Assembly: GCA_022701845.1 (NCBI GenBank)
Contig: JAKONS010000510.1
Span: forward strand, 1 to 7,830
DNA: 7,830 bases
Direction: 5' to 3'
Source of the DNA: Burkholderiaceae bacterium
GTDB lineage: Bacteria > Pseudomonadota > Gammaproteobacteria > Burkholderiales > Burkholderiaceae
The notes beneath the pieces were generated by a model. It made no database searches, had not been told where the DNA came from, and saw only the letters and a program-made list of their open reading frames with translations. Made by a program: the position numbers and the translations under genes. Of this stretch, positions 1 to 6,562 are shown piece after piece (position 1 is the stretch's first letter; the number at the start of each line of letters is the position of its first letter).

Positions 1-2054
1 CCCAGGCGGTCCACCTCGGCGGCAAAGCCGGGCTCCAGCCAGACGGTGGTGTCGGGCTGCTCCAGGATAGCCGGGCCGACCACCCGCGCGCCGATCGGCA
101 TGTCCAGCCGCGCATGGCGCACCGCCTCCCACCAGCTGCCGGCGTGGAACACCCGCTGGGTGCCGAGCGGCGCGGGCATCTCGACGGCCTGCGGTGCCAG
201 CACCGCCAAGTCGAACTTCGGGCGCTCGCCGATGCGGGCGTAGCGCAGGTTCATCACCCGGATCGCGATGCCGTCGAGCGAGCGGCCGAAGGCGCTGCGG
301 TAGGCGGCCTCGAAGGCGGTGCGCAGGCCCTCGGGGTGCATCGTGTCGCGGGTGACGGTCACCGACACGGTGTGGGTCTGCCCCGCATAGAGCATGTCGA
401 ACTCGACCAGTTCGTGCACGCCGGCGAAGCGCACGCCGGCCGCGTCCAGCCGCTGCTGGCTGGCGGCCGACAGGGCCTGCACCCGCGCGCGCAGCTCGTC
501 CCAGTCCAGTTCCAGCAGGCCGCGGTTGAGCGTCTGCACCGCGTCGTGGCGCATGTCGGCCATCACGCAGCCCAGGGCGGAGGTCACGCCCGGGTAGCGC
601 GGCACGATGCCGGTGGTCACGCCCACCTCGCGCATCATGGCGCAGACATGCAGCGCGCCGCCGCCGCCGAAGGGCATGTAGGCGAAGCGGCGCGGATCGT
701 GGCCGCGCTCGATCGACACCAGGCGGATGGCGCCGGCCATGCGGGCGTTGGCGACGGTGAGGATGGCTTCCGCCGCGGCCAGTGCGTCCAGCCCCAGCGG
801 CTCGGCCACATGGGTGGCGATGGCGCGGCGCGAGGCCTCGCCGTCGAGCGCGGCCAGCAGGCCGCCGCCCAGCGGCCGGTCGGCGGCGATGCGGCCCAGC
901 AGCACGTTGGCGTCGGTGACGGTGGGCCGGGTGTTGCCGCGGCCGTAGCAGGCCGGGCCCGGAATGCTGCCGGCCGACTCGGGGCCCACCTGCAGCATGC
1001 CGCTGGCGTCCACCGAGGCGATCGAGCCGCCGCCGGCGCCGATGGTCTCGATCTGGATCATCGGCGAGCGCACCACCATGCCGAAGTCGATCGAGGTCTG
1101 CGCCGCCAGCGCCGCCTCACCGCCGGCCACCAGCGACACGTCGAACGAGGTGCCGCCCATGTCGCCGGTGATGGTGTCCGGGTAGCCGGCGGCCCGGGCG
1201 ATGGCCGCGCAGGCGATGACGCCGGCCGCCGGCCCCGACAGCGCGGTGCGCACCGGCACCTCGCAGGTGGTGGCGCGCGACATCACGCCGCCGTTGCTCT
1301 GCACGATCAGCAGTTCGCCGTCGAAGCCCTGGCCGCGCAGGTCGCCCTCCAGCCGGGTCAGGTAGCTGCCGACCACCGGCTGCAATGCGGCGTTCAGGGT
1401 GGCGGTGGAGCAGCGCTCGAATTCGCGGATCTCGGGCAGCACCTCGGCCGCCGCGGTGACATAGCCGTTGGGCCACATCGCGCGCACCACCTCGGCCGCG
1501 GCGCGTTCGTTGGCCGGGTTGGCATAGGTGTTGATGAAGAACACGCAGACCGCCTCGCAGCCGGCGTCGATCAGGGCCTGCGCCTGGGCGCGCACCTGGT
1601 CGAGGTCGACCGGGGTGTGGATGCTGCCGTCGGCCAGCACCCGCTCGTCGACCTCCAGCCGCAGCTCGCGCGGCACGATCGGGGTGAAGGCGCCGCGCAG
1701 GCCCCAGGTCTGCGGCCGGTCGCGCCGGCGCATCTCCAGCACGTCGCGGAAACCGCGGGTGGTGATGATGCCGGTGCGCGCCACCTTGCGCTCCAGCAGC
1801 GCATTGGTGCCGACGGTGGTGCCGTGCACGATGGTGGCGATGTCGGAGGCCGCGCCGATGCGCGCCACCCCGTTCATGAAGCCGCGCGATTCCTCGCCGC
1901 GGGTCGAGGGCACCTTGACGATGCTGGCGGTGCCGGTCGATTCGTCGAGCACGAACAGGTCGGTGAAGGTGCCGCCGACGTCCACGCCGACGACGATGTG
2001 TTTGCTGCCTGGGCCGTTGCCGTTGCCGGCGCTGCTGCTGATCTGCGCGCTCAT
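1..2054 (-). CDS. hyuA: HyuA-type hydantoinase/oxoprolinase subunit A, 3' end cut by window edge
   Basis: ATP-dependent subunit of the hydantoinase/5-oxoprolinase/acetone carboxylase family; cytoplasmic, and expected to act with the HyuB protein encoded just upstream. About 684 residues are visible and no stop is reached. Family members are usually around 690-720 aa, so only a short C-terminal piece is missing. The N-terminal nucleotide-binding motif GVDVGGTFTD lies at residues 23-32 and HGTTVGTNALLERK at 77-90. GDMGGTSFDVS lies near 297-307, GPACYG near 366-371 followed by PTVTDANVLLGR, and PFGGGGALH near 461-469. This is the Hydant_A_N, Hydantoinase_A, C-terminal domain order. A Ser/Gly/Asn-rich leader of about 19 residues precedes the first strand. 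The start is fixed by an ATGA overlap with hyuB and by AAGGA six to seven bases upstream (2061-2065). The family is certain. The substrate is not: hydantoin, 5-oxoproline, another lactam, or a ketone (carboxylase branch) are all possible, and the symbol denotes family only. Confidence 0.93.
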   Translation of the reverse strand, partial: MSAQISSSAGNGNGPGSKHIVVGVDVGGTFTDLFVLDESTGTASIVKVPSTRGEESRGFMNGVARIGAASDIATIVHGTTVGTNALLERKVARTGIITTRGFRDVLEMRRRDRPQTWGLRGAFTPIVPRELRLEVDERVLADGSIHTPVDLDQVRAQAQALIDAGCEAVCVFFINTYANPANERAAAEVVRAMWPNGYVTAAAEVLPEIREFERCSTATLNAALQPVVGSYLTRLEGDLRGQGFDGELLIVQSNGGVMSRATTCEVPVRTALSGPAAGVIACAAIARAAGYPDTITGDMGGTSFDVSLVAGGEAALAAQTSIDFGMVVRSPMIQIETIGAGGGSIASVDASGMLQVGPESAGSIPGPACYGRGNTRPTVTDANVLLGRIAADRPLGGGLLAALDGEASRRAIATHVAEPLGLDALAAAEAILTVANARMAGAIRLVSIERGHDPRRFAYMPFGGGGALHVCAMMREVGVTTGIVPRYPGVTSALGCVMADMRHDAVQTLNRGLLELDWDELRARVQALSAASQQRLDAAGVRFAGVHELVEFDMLYAGQTHTVSVTVTRDTMHPEGLRTAFEAAYRSAFGRSLDGIAIRVMNLRYARIGERPKFDLAVLAPQAVEMPAPLGTQRVFHAGSWWEAVRHARLDMPIGARVVGPAILEQPDTTVWLEPGFAAEVDRL
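2051..2054 (-). other. ATGA stop/start overlap hyuB-hyuA
   Basis: The TGA of hyuB (2053-2051) and the ATG of hyuA (2054-2052) share bases on the minus strand. The Shine-Dalgarno AAGGA lies at 2061-2065 inside hyuB. The arrangement implies coupled translation and near-equal amounts of the two subunits. Confidence 0.9.
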
Positions 2055-3703
2055 GCGGCGTCCTTCTTTTCGGGGGCGCGGGCGGCCGGGTCGCCCCAGC
2101 CTCCGCCGCCGGGGGTCTGCAATCGCACCTTCTCGCCGCGCGCCAGCTTGATGCCGAGCATCTTCGAGGCCATCGGCGGCTCCTTCCACTGGCCGTCCTG
2201 CTGGTAGCTGAAGACGTTGAGCGCGCCGTCGCCGCCGCCGGCGATGCCCTTGGGCGCATGGCGGCCCCGCTCGCCGAAGACGAACACGTCGGCCGCCTCC
2301 TCCAGCAGCTCGATCTCGTAGACCGCGCCCAGGCCGCCGCGGAACTGCCCCGCGCCGCCCGAGCCCTGGCGCAGCGCCCACTGGGTGAAGCGCACCGGGT
2401 AGGCGGCCTCCAGGATCTCCAGCGGCGGGATGGTGGCGGTGGAGATCGGCGCGTTGCCGTGGTTCAGGCCGTCGCCCGCGGCATGGCCGCCGTGGCCGCC
2501 GCCGAAGAAGCTGAACATCACCCAGCGCTGGCCCTTGCGCGGCCCGCTGCTGCGGTGGCCGGCGATCGACAGCGCGTTGATGGTGCCGTAGGCCTGGGCC
2601 ACCGCGCGGCGGGGGTCGGCCTGCGCGGCGGCGCTGAAGATCACGTCGATCATGCGCAGGATGGTCTCGGTATAGCCGCCCACCGGACGCGGCCGGTCGG
2701 CCGAGATCACCAGGCCGTCGGGCAGCACGAAATCGACCGCGTCGAGCACGCCGGCATTGGCCGGCACATCGGGGAACAGGTGCTTCAGCGCCACATAGCA
2801 GGCGGCGATGGCGGTGGCGCGCGAGATGTTCACCGGCCCGGCGCAGGCCGGCGCGGTGCGGCTGAAATCGAGGGTCATGCGCTCTCCGGCGATGGTCATG
2901 TCGAGCGCGATGGCCAGCGGCTCGTCCTTCACCCCGTCGTTGTCGAGCATGTCGTCGAAGCTGTAGCGGCCGTCGGGCAGCGAGCCGATGTGCGAGCGCA
3001 TCAGCCGCACCGCGCGCTGGCGCAGCTCGGCCATCGCCTGCTGCACCGTGTCGTCGCCCTGCTCGTCGAGCAGGCCGGCGAGCCGGCGCGCGCCGAGCTC
3101 CAGCGCGGCCAGCTGGCCGTTCAGGTCGCCCCACAGGCTGTCGGGCAGGCGGGTGTTGGCCAGCAGGATGGCCAACACGTCGGCGTCGATCGCGTCGGCA
3201 CCGGCCCGCAGGATGCGCACCGGCGGAATTTGCACCGCCTCCTGCCAGCATTCGGTGGCCGCCGGGTTGTAGTTGCCGGGCACCGCGCCGCCGACGTCGT
3301 GCCAGTGCGCGGCCGACGCCAGGTAGCAGAACAGCCTGCCGCCGCGAAAGAAGGGCTTGACCAACTTGAAGTCGTTGGCGTGGGTGCCGCCCTCGTACGG
3401 GTCGTTGAACAGCCAGACGTCGCCGTCCTGCATGCCGCCCCGGCCGGCCGCCGCCTTGGCCGCGGCGCGCACCGCGAACGCCATCGCGCCGACGAAGATC
3501 GGCAGGCCCGACTTGCCCTGCACCAGGGTGTCGCCGCTGCCCGCGTCGTAGATACCGTGGCAGGCGTCGTGGGCCTCCGCGATGATCGGGTTGAAGGCGC
3601 TGCGGTAGAGGGTGGCGTCCATCTCGTCGGCCACCTGCTCGAGCCGGCCGCGCAGCACGGCGAGGGTGACCGGATCGAGCGCCGGTGCGGTGGGAGGGGT
3701 CAT
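2051..3703 (-). CDS. hyuB: HyuB-type hydantoinase/oxoprolinase subunit B
   Basis: 550-residue Hydantoinase_B family protein, the partner subunit of HyuA; full length for the family (roughly 520-590 aa). Diagnostic stretches are ATLYRSAFNPIIAEAHDACH (30-49), the conserved FNDPYEGGTHANDFKLVKPF (99-118), and HWHDVGGAVPGNYNP (133-147). A C-terminal GGAGQFRGGLGAVYEIELL segment and the family-typical glycine-rich TPGGGGWGDP close to the C terminus complete the picture. The start at 3703 is preceded by AGGAAG (3710-3715) with 6-base spacing and overlaps the small dehydratase subunit stop by ATGA. The stop in turn overlaps the hyuA start (2051-2054). Longer in-frame extensions upstream run through the leuD-like gene and are not credible. 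In characterised relatives the A and B proteins form a complex that hydrolyses cyclic amides using ATP or carboxylates ketones. Which reaction applies here cannot be read from the sequence. Confidence 0.95.
   Translation of the reverse strand: MTPPTAPALDPVTLAVLRGRLEQVADEMDATLYRSAFNPIIAEAHDACHGIYDAGSGDTLVQGKSGLPIFVGAMAFAVRAAAKAAAGRGGMQDGDVWLFNDPYEGGTHANDFKLVKPFFRGGRLFCYLASAAHWHDVGGAVPGNYNPAATECWQEAVQIPPVRILRAGADAIDADVLAILLANTRLPDSLWGDLNGQLAALELGARRLAGLLDEQGDDTVQQAMAELRQRAVRLMRSHIGSLPDGRYSFDDMLDNDGVKDEPLAIALDMTIAGERMTLDFSRTAPACAGPVNISRATAIAACYVALKHLFPDVPANAGVLDAVDFVLPDGLVISADRPRPVGGYTETILRMIDVIFSAAAQADPRRAVAQAYGTINALSIAGHRSSGPRKGQRWVMFSFFGGGHGGHAAGDGLNHGNAPISTATIPPLEILEAAYPVRFTQWALRQGSGGAGQFRGGLGAVYEIELLEEAADVFVFGERGRHAPKGIAGGGDGALNVFSYQQDGQWKEPPMASKMLGIKLARGEKVRLQTPGGGGWGDPAARAPEKKDAA
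3700..3703 (-). other. ATGA stop/start overlap leuD-like/hyuB
   Basis: The stop of the small dehydratase subunit and the start of hyuB overlap by four bases on the minus strand. AGGAAG at 3710-3715 serves hyuB. The coupling is across two different enzymes, which argues they serve one pathway. Confidence 0.9.
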
Positions 3704-4248
3704 GGGGTGCTTCCTGGGGTGGTCGGCTCGTGCTTCGGCCGGTCGGCCAGCTTCAGCTTGAGGGTGTTCAGCAGCCCGCCCGCCCGCGCCATGGCGAGCA
3801 GGAAGCCGGGGATCGGTGCGCAGGCCAGGCGCTCGCCCGCCGCGGTGGTGACGGTGCCGGCATCGGCATCCAGCGCGATGCGGTCGCCCTCGGCGATCTC
3901 GTCGGCGCGCTCGCAGGTCAGCAGGATCAGGCCGACGTTGAAGGCGTTGCGGAAGAACAGCCCGCTGTAGCTGGGCGCGATCACCGCGGCCACGCCCAGG
4001 CGCACCAGCGCCGCCGGCGCCTGCTCCCGGGAGGAGCCGATGCCGAAGCCGGAGCCGGCCACCACCACGTCGCCCGGGCGCACCCCGGCGGCGAAGTCCG
4101 GGCGGATCGCTTCCAGGCAGTGCGCGGCGATCGCGTCGATGCCCAGCTTCATGTAGGCCCCGGGGGCCAGCGCGTCGGTGTCGATGTCGCTGCCGAGTTT
4201 CCAGACACGGTGGGTGTCGGCGGGCGCTATCGGTGTCGTCTCGTTCAT
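3700..4248 (-). CDS. LeuD-like small subunit of an aconitase-superfamily (de)hydratase
   Basis: 182-residue swivel-domain subunit that should pair with the LeuC-like protein encoded immediately upstream. Visible motifs are KLGSDIDTDALAPGAYM (17-33), corresponding to the family GxxIDTDxxxP motif, and GSGFGIGSSREQAP (65-78), corresponding to the substrate-binding GSSRE loop. PSYSGLFFRNAFNVGL follows, matching the family's SFxxIFxRNAxNxGL. Gln76 replaces the His common in leucine-pathway LeuD (SSREHAP). The specificity loop after the DTD motif reads YMKL (32-35) rather than the YLxT type usual in isopropylmalate isomerases, so the substrate may differ. The start overlaps the large-subunit stop by ATGA (4245-4248), with GGGAG eight bases upstream (4257-4261). 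The next gene, hyuB, overlaps by ATGA at its 3' end. Candidate activities by family are isopropylmalate, homoaconitate, dimethylmalate, citraconate or maleate (de)hydration. Because neither leuB nor leuA is adjacent and the neighbours are catabolic, I leave the symbol blank. Confidence 0.92.
   Translation of the reverse strand: MNETTPIAPADTHRVWKLGSDIDTDALAPGAYMKLGIDAIAAHCLEAIRPDFAAGVRPGDVVVAGSGFGIGSSREQAPAALVRLGVAAVIAPSYSGLFFRNAFNVGLILLTCERADEIAEGDRIALDADAGTVTTAAGERLACAPIPGFLLAMARAGGLLNTLKLKLADRPKHEPTTPGSTP
4245..4248 (-). other. ATGA stop/start overlap leuC-like/leuD-like
   Basis: The stop of the large and the start of the small dehydratase subunit overlap by four bases on the minus strand. 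GGGAG at 4257-4261 serves the small-subunit gene. This fits stoichiometric synthesis of a two-subunit enzyme. Confidence 0.9.
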
Positions 4249-5537
4249 GCCAGGCACTCCCGCGGATCGGTGATGCGGCCACGCAGCGCCGAGGCGGCCA
4301 CGGTGAACGGCGACGCCAGGTAGACCCGGGCGCTGGCCGAGCCCATGCGGCCGCGGAAATTGCGGGCGGTGGTCGACATCACGTTGGAATCGTCCGGAAT
4401 GCTGCCGCCGTAGCCGGCGCAGGCGCCGCAGCCGGTCGGCAGCACCTGGGCGCCGGCGTCGCGCAGCACCTGCATATGGCCCAGGCGCTCGGCCTCGGCC
4501 TGGTCCTTCAGGCTGGCCGGTGCCACGATCAGGCTCACCCCGCCGGCCACCCGGTGGCCGCGCAGCACCTGGGCGGCGGCGGCCAGGTCTTCCAGCTTGG
4601 CGCCGGTGCAGGCGCCGATGTAGGCCACGTCGACCGGTACGTCGTCGTAGTCGCCCACCGGGCGGGTGTTGGCCGGGCTGTGCGGCGCGGCCACCTGCGG
4701 CGCCAGCGCGGCGGCGTCGAAATCGGTGCGCTCGCATGGCGCGTCCTCGTCGCTGTGCCAGTCGTTCCAGTGCGCCAGGTCGTCGGCCGACAGCCGCGTG
4801 CCCTGGGCCAGCAGCCACTCGCGGGTGGTGTCGTCGGGCGCCACCAGGCCGGTCTGCGCGCCCATCTCGGCGGTCATGTTGCAGAGCGTCATGCGTTCGG
4901 CCATCGACAGCGCACGCACCGCCGAGCCGGTGAACTCGACCGCCTCGTAGCGGCCGCCGTTCATGCCCAGGCTGCCGATGATGTGCAGCATCATGTCCTT
5001 GGCGGTAACGCCCTCGGCCAGGCGCCCGGACCAGTCCATGCGCAAGGTCTGCGGCACCCGCACCCACAGCTCGCCAGTGACCACCACGCCCAGCATCTCG
5101 GTGCTGCCGACGCCGAACATGTAGGAGCCGAAAGCGCCGCCGGTGGGCGAATGCGAATCGCCGCCGACGCAGAACATGCCCGGCTTCAGGTGCCCCTGCT
5201 CCGGCAGCACCACATGGCAGATGCCGATGCTGTCGTGCACATGGGGCAGCTGCTGTTCGCGCGCCCAGTCGCGGGCGATGCGCACGATGCGGCGCGCGTC
5301 GTCGTCGGCCTCGGGCACGTAGTGGTCCATCACCAGCACCACCTTGTCCTTGTCCCAGATGGTGGCGCCCAGCTCTTCGAGCATCGGTTTCAGGCGGCGC
5401 GGGCCGGAGGAGTCGTGGAACATCGCCAGGTCGACCCGGCAGTTGACGATCTCGCCCACCCGGGCCGACGGCAGGCCGGCGGCGCGGGCGATGATCTTCT
5501 GGGCCAGCGTGCGCGCCGGCAGGGGTGTGGAATCCAT
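4245..5537 (-). CDS. LeuC-like large subunit of an aconitase-superfamily (de)hydratase, 4Fe-4S
   Basis: 430-residue catalytic subunit carrying the three aconitase-domain segments. GDSHSPTGGAFGSYMFG begins at residue 126. The cluster-ligand cysteines are Cys310 in YIGACTGAKLEDL and the Cys370/Cys373 CxxC pair in LPTGCGACAGYGGSIPDD. The C-terminal NFRGRMGS and YLASPFTVAASALRGRITDP segments are also present. All three cysteines needed for a 4Fe-4S cluster are there. At 430 aa it matches the shorter two-subunit group (archaeal-type isopropylmalate/homoaconitate isomerases, dimethylmalate dehydratase, maleate hydratase) rather than the ~466-470 aa bacterial leucine-biosynthetic LeuC. The start at 5537 has AGGA eight bases upstream (5546-5549) and lies only 14 bp after the gntR stop. 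A longer in-frame start at 5669 would overlap the regulator gene by over 100 bp and is disfavoured. It probably interconverts a hydroxy-dicarboxylate and its unsaturated acid. The exact substrate is unknown. Confidence 0.93.
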   Translation of the reverse strand: MDSTPLPARTLAQKIIARAAGLPSARVGEIVNCRVDLAMFHDSSGPRRLKPMLEELGATIWDKDKVVLVMDHYVPEADDDARRIVRIARDWAREQQLPHVHDSIGICHVVLPEQGHLKPGMFCVGGDSHSPTGGAFGSYMFGVGSTEMLGVVVTGELWVRVPQTLRMDWSGRLAEGVTAKDMMLHIIGSLGMNGGRYEAVEFTGSAVRALSMAERMTLCNMTAEMGAQTGLVAPDDTTREWLLAQGTRLSADDLAHWNDWHSDEDAPCERTDFDAAALAPQVAAPHSPANTRPVGDYDDVPVDVAYIGACTGAKLEDLAAAAQVLRGHRVAGGVSLIVAPASLKDQAEAERLGHMQVLRDAGAQVLPTGCGACAGYGGSIPDDSNVMSTTARNFRGRMGSASARVYLASPFTVAASALRGRITDPRECLA

Positions 5538-5551
5538 GGGGGGTGTCCTGT

Positions 5552-6334
5552 TCAGGTGAGATGCGCGGACACGTCGCGGCTGACCCAGACCCGGGCATCG
5601 ACGCCACCGACCTGGGACAGCTCCATCTGGTACTCGTAGCGATCGGGCCGGTACAGGCCGAGCAGCCACTGCACCGGCTTGTCGTCGGTGTCGAACACCA
5701 GCCGGCGCACCGCCAGCAGCGCGGTGCCGACCGGCACGTCGAGGTGTTCGGCCACGGTGGCGTCGGCCAGCCGCGCGGTGATGGTCTGGGTGGCCCGGCC
5801 CACGTGCACGCCGGACTCTTCCAGCAGCAGCAGGATCGGCTTGCTGGAGAGCTCGCGCCGGCCGAAGCCCCGGGCCAGCTCGCCCGGCACATAGGTGGTG
5901 ATGAGCGAGACCGGGCCTTCGCGGGTGCGCCGCACCCGCACCGCCTTCTGCACCTCCGAGCCGGGCGCCACCGCCAGCGCGGCGGCCACCGATTCGGAGG
6001 CGGTGATGCCGGCCACCTCGACCACCTTGACGGTGGTCTTCAGCCCCATCGTCACCAGGTTCTCGAAGAAGCCCGCCAGCCGGCCCGAGGCCTTGTCGCC
6101 GGCCGACGCCGCGGCCTGCACGATGGGGCGGGTGCCGCGGCCGGGCTCGCGGGAGATGAGGCCTTCGCCCGCCAGCTGCTCCAGCGCCTTGCGCACCGTC
6201 ACCCGCGACACCTCGAACTGCTGCATCAGCGCCAGCTCGCCGGGCAGGCCGGCGGCGAAGGCGCCCTCGCCCAGCTGCTCGCGCAGCACCAGGTAGACAC
6301 GGTGGTATTTGGGCAGCGGGAGCGTGCGCGACAT
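5552..6334 (-). CDS. GntR-family (HutC-type, UTRA domain) transcriptional regulator
   Basis: 260-residue cytoplasmic DNA-binding regulator. The N-terminal winged helix-turn-helix covers roughly residues 8-70, with PGELALMQQFEVSRVTVRKAL at 31-51 containing the recognition helix and PGRGT at 64-68 forming the wing turn. A UTRA ligand-binding domain follows (about 85-250) and ends in the characteristic RLVFDTDDKPVQWLLGLYRPDRYEYQMEL pattern near 211-239, split here by no gap or frameshift. The length is typical for the HutC subfamily (230-260 aa). These proteins are usually repressors released by a small effector, often the pathway substrate or intermediate. The gene is first in the leftward operon, 14 bp ahead of the LeuC-like gene, so it likely controls its own operon and the divergent binding-protein gene. 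The start at 6334 has AGGA seven bases upstream (6342-6345). The next in-frame Met (37) would destroy the HTH. Confidence 0.95.
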   Translation of the reverse strand: MSRTLPLPKYHRVYLVLREQLGEGAFAAGLPGELALMQQFEVSRVTVRKALEQLAGEGLISREPGRGTRPIVQAAASAGDKASGRLAGFFENLVTMGLKTTVKVVEVAGITASESVAAALAVAPGSEVQKAVRVRRTREGPVSLITTYVPGELARGFGRRELSSKPILLLLEESGVHVGRATQTITARLADATVAEHLDVPVGTALLAVRRLVFDTDDKPVQWLLGLYRPDRYEYQMELSQVGGVDARVWVSRDVSAHLT

Positions 6335-6340
6335 GCGGCC

Positions 6341-6375
6341 ATCCTAGGAGCGGTTGGAATGTTCTGTCAATAATA
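6341..6375 (-). promoter_or_regulatory. Putative promoter(s) for the gntR operon
   Basis: Two overlapping readings exist. In the first, TTGACA (6365-6370, minus strand) plus TAGGAT (6341-6346) with 18-bp spacing mirrors the rightward promoter, but it would start transcription at or next to the gntR ATG (6334). In the second, TATTAT (6370-6375) acts as the -10 with no good -35, giving a start near 6363 and a leader of about 29 bases that includes the AGGA ribosome site. The second fits translation better; the first fits promoter consensus better. Confidence 0.45.
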
Positions 6376-6380
6376 CATTT
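6360..6380 (-). promoter_or_regulatory. Candidate regulator operator, copy 1 (gntR side)
   Basis: Read on the minus strand this is AAATGT-ATT-ATTGACAGAACA. It matches the copy at 6471-6491 at 18 of 21 positions; only the three central bases differ. Within it TGT-N7-ACA (6365-6377) forms a weak dyad of the size HutC-type GntR regulators can bind. It contains a perfect TTGACA (6365-6370) and a near-consensus -10 hexamer TATTAT (6370-6375), so a protein bound here would block transcription of the gntR operon. Assignment to the adjacent GntR protein is inference. Confidence 0.6.
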
Positions 6381-6430
6381 AAGGGTGGTGCGGACGGCGT
6401 CGTCCTGGTGCGGATCTGCGCTGCCGATCG

Positions 6431-6448
6431 GTGCGAAGGGCCTCGCAC
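6431..6448. repeat. Intergenic dyad, 6-bp arms
   Basis: GTGCGA (6431-6436) and TCGCAC (6443-6448) are perfect inverted repeats around a 6-base centre AGGGCC. It sits midway between the two putative operators and lacks a T-run, so it is not a terminator. It could be a second protein-binding site or a chance palindrome in GC-rich DNA. Confidence 0.35.
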
Positions 6449-6470
6449 GGCACTGCGCCGGTGCGCTTTC

Positions 6471-6491
6471 AAATGTCCCATTGACAGAACA
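6471..6491 (+). promoter_or_regulatory. Candidate regulator operator, copy 2 (tctC side)
   Basis: On the plus strand this reads AAATGT-CCC-ATTGACAGAACA and is the inverted partner of 6360-6380. The 13-bp core TGTC-CCATT-GACA (6474-6486) is a clean dyad with 4-bp arms, better than in copy 1. It overlaps the -35 hexamer TTGACA (6481-6486) of the rightward promoter, the classic position for a repressor site. Binding by the neighbouring GntR protein is inferred from location and symmetry. Confidence 0.6.
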
Positions 6492-6510
6492 ATGTGGGCG
6501 GTCCTAAGCT
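6481..6510 (+). promoter_or_regulatory. Putative promoter for tctC/Bug gene
   Basis: A perfect -35 hexamer TTGACA at 6481-6486 is followed after 18 bp by a weak -10 candidate TAAGCT at 6505-6510 (3 of 6 consensus positions). Transcription would start near 6517, giving a leader of about 46 bases before the ATG at 6563. The -35 lies inside operator copy 2. The weak -10 and long spacer suggest either low basal activity or a need for activation. Confidence 0.5.
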
Positions 6511-6562
6511 GAATTCGGCCCATTCCTCCACCCCTAGCCGAGCGCCCGCGGGCGTGCCCGAC

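Larger units (their letters stand above)
6335..6562. promoter_or_regulatory. Divergent intergenic control region
   Basis: This 228-bp non-coding stretch separates the start codons of the GntR gene and the TctC/Bug gene. It is locally AT-richer at two places (around 6360-6380 and 6468-6495) than anything else in the window, as expected for promoters in a GC-rich genome. It holds two inverted copies of a 21-bp block with TTGACA hexamers, and a central portion (6386-6465) with GGTGCG repeats and a 6-bp-arm dyad. I see no convincing gene, small RNA or rho-independent terminator in it. Confidence 0.8.

Noticed and set aside
114..2207. A ~697-codon open frame on the plus strand opposite hyuA
   Set aside because: It is an antisense shadow created by high-GC codon use. 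Its translation is rich in His/Gly/Ala/Arg with no recognisable domain, while the minus strand carries clear HyuA motifs.
1117..2259. Alternative minus-strand frame of ~380 codons overlapping hyuA and the hyuB 3' end
   Set aside because: The translation is an Arg-rich out-of-frame product; the hyuA frame at the same place has intact domain motifs to the window edge.
2258..3970. A ~570-codon plus-strand open frame opposite hyuB and leuD-like genes
   Set aside because: It crosses a gene junction on the other strand and has low-complexity His/Ala/Gly/Arg composition. The conserved HyuB motifs lie on the minus strand.
4233..5639. A ~468-codon plus-strand open frame opposite the leuC-like gene
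   Set aside because: It is another composition-driven antisense frame; the aconitase motifs and cluster cysteines are encoded on the minus strand.
6431..6448. Dyad considered as a rho-independent terminator
   Set aside because: It has no following T-tract on either strand and lies between divergent starts, where no transcript needs to end.
6494..6562. Earlier in-frame ATG for the Bug protein at 6494
   Set aside because: It falls between the putative -35 and -10 and would add 23 polar residues ahead of a standard signal peptide.
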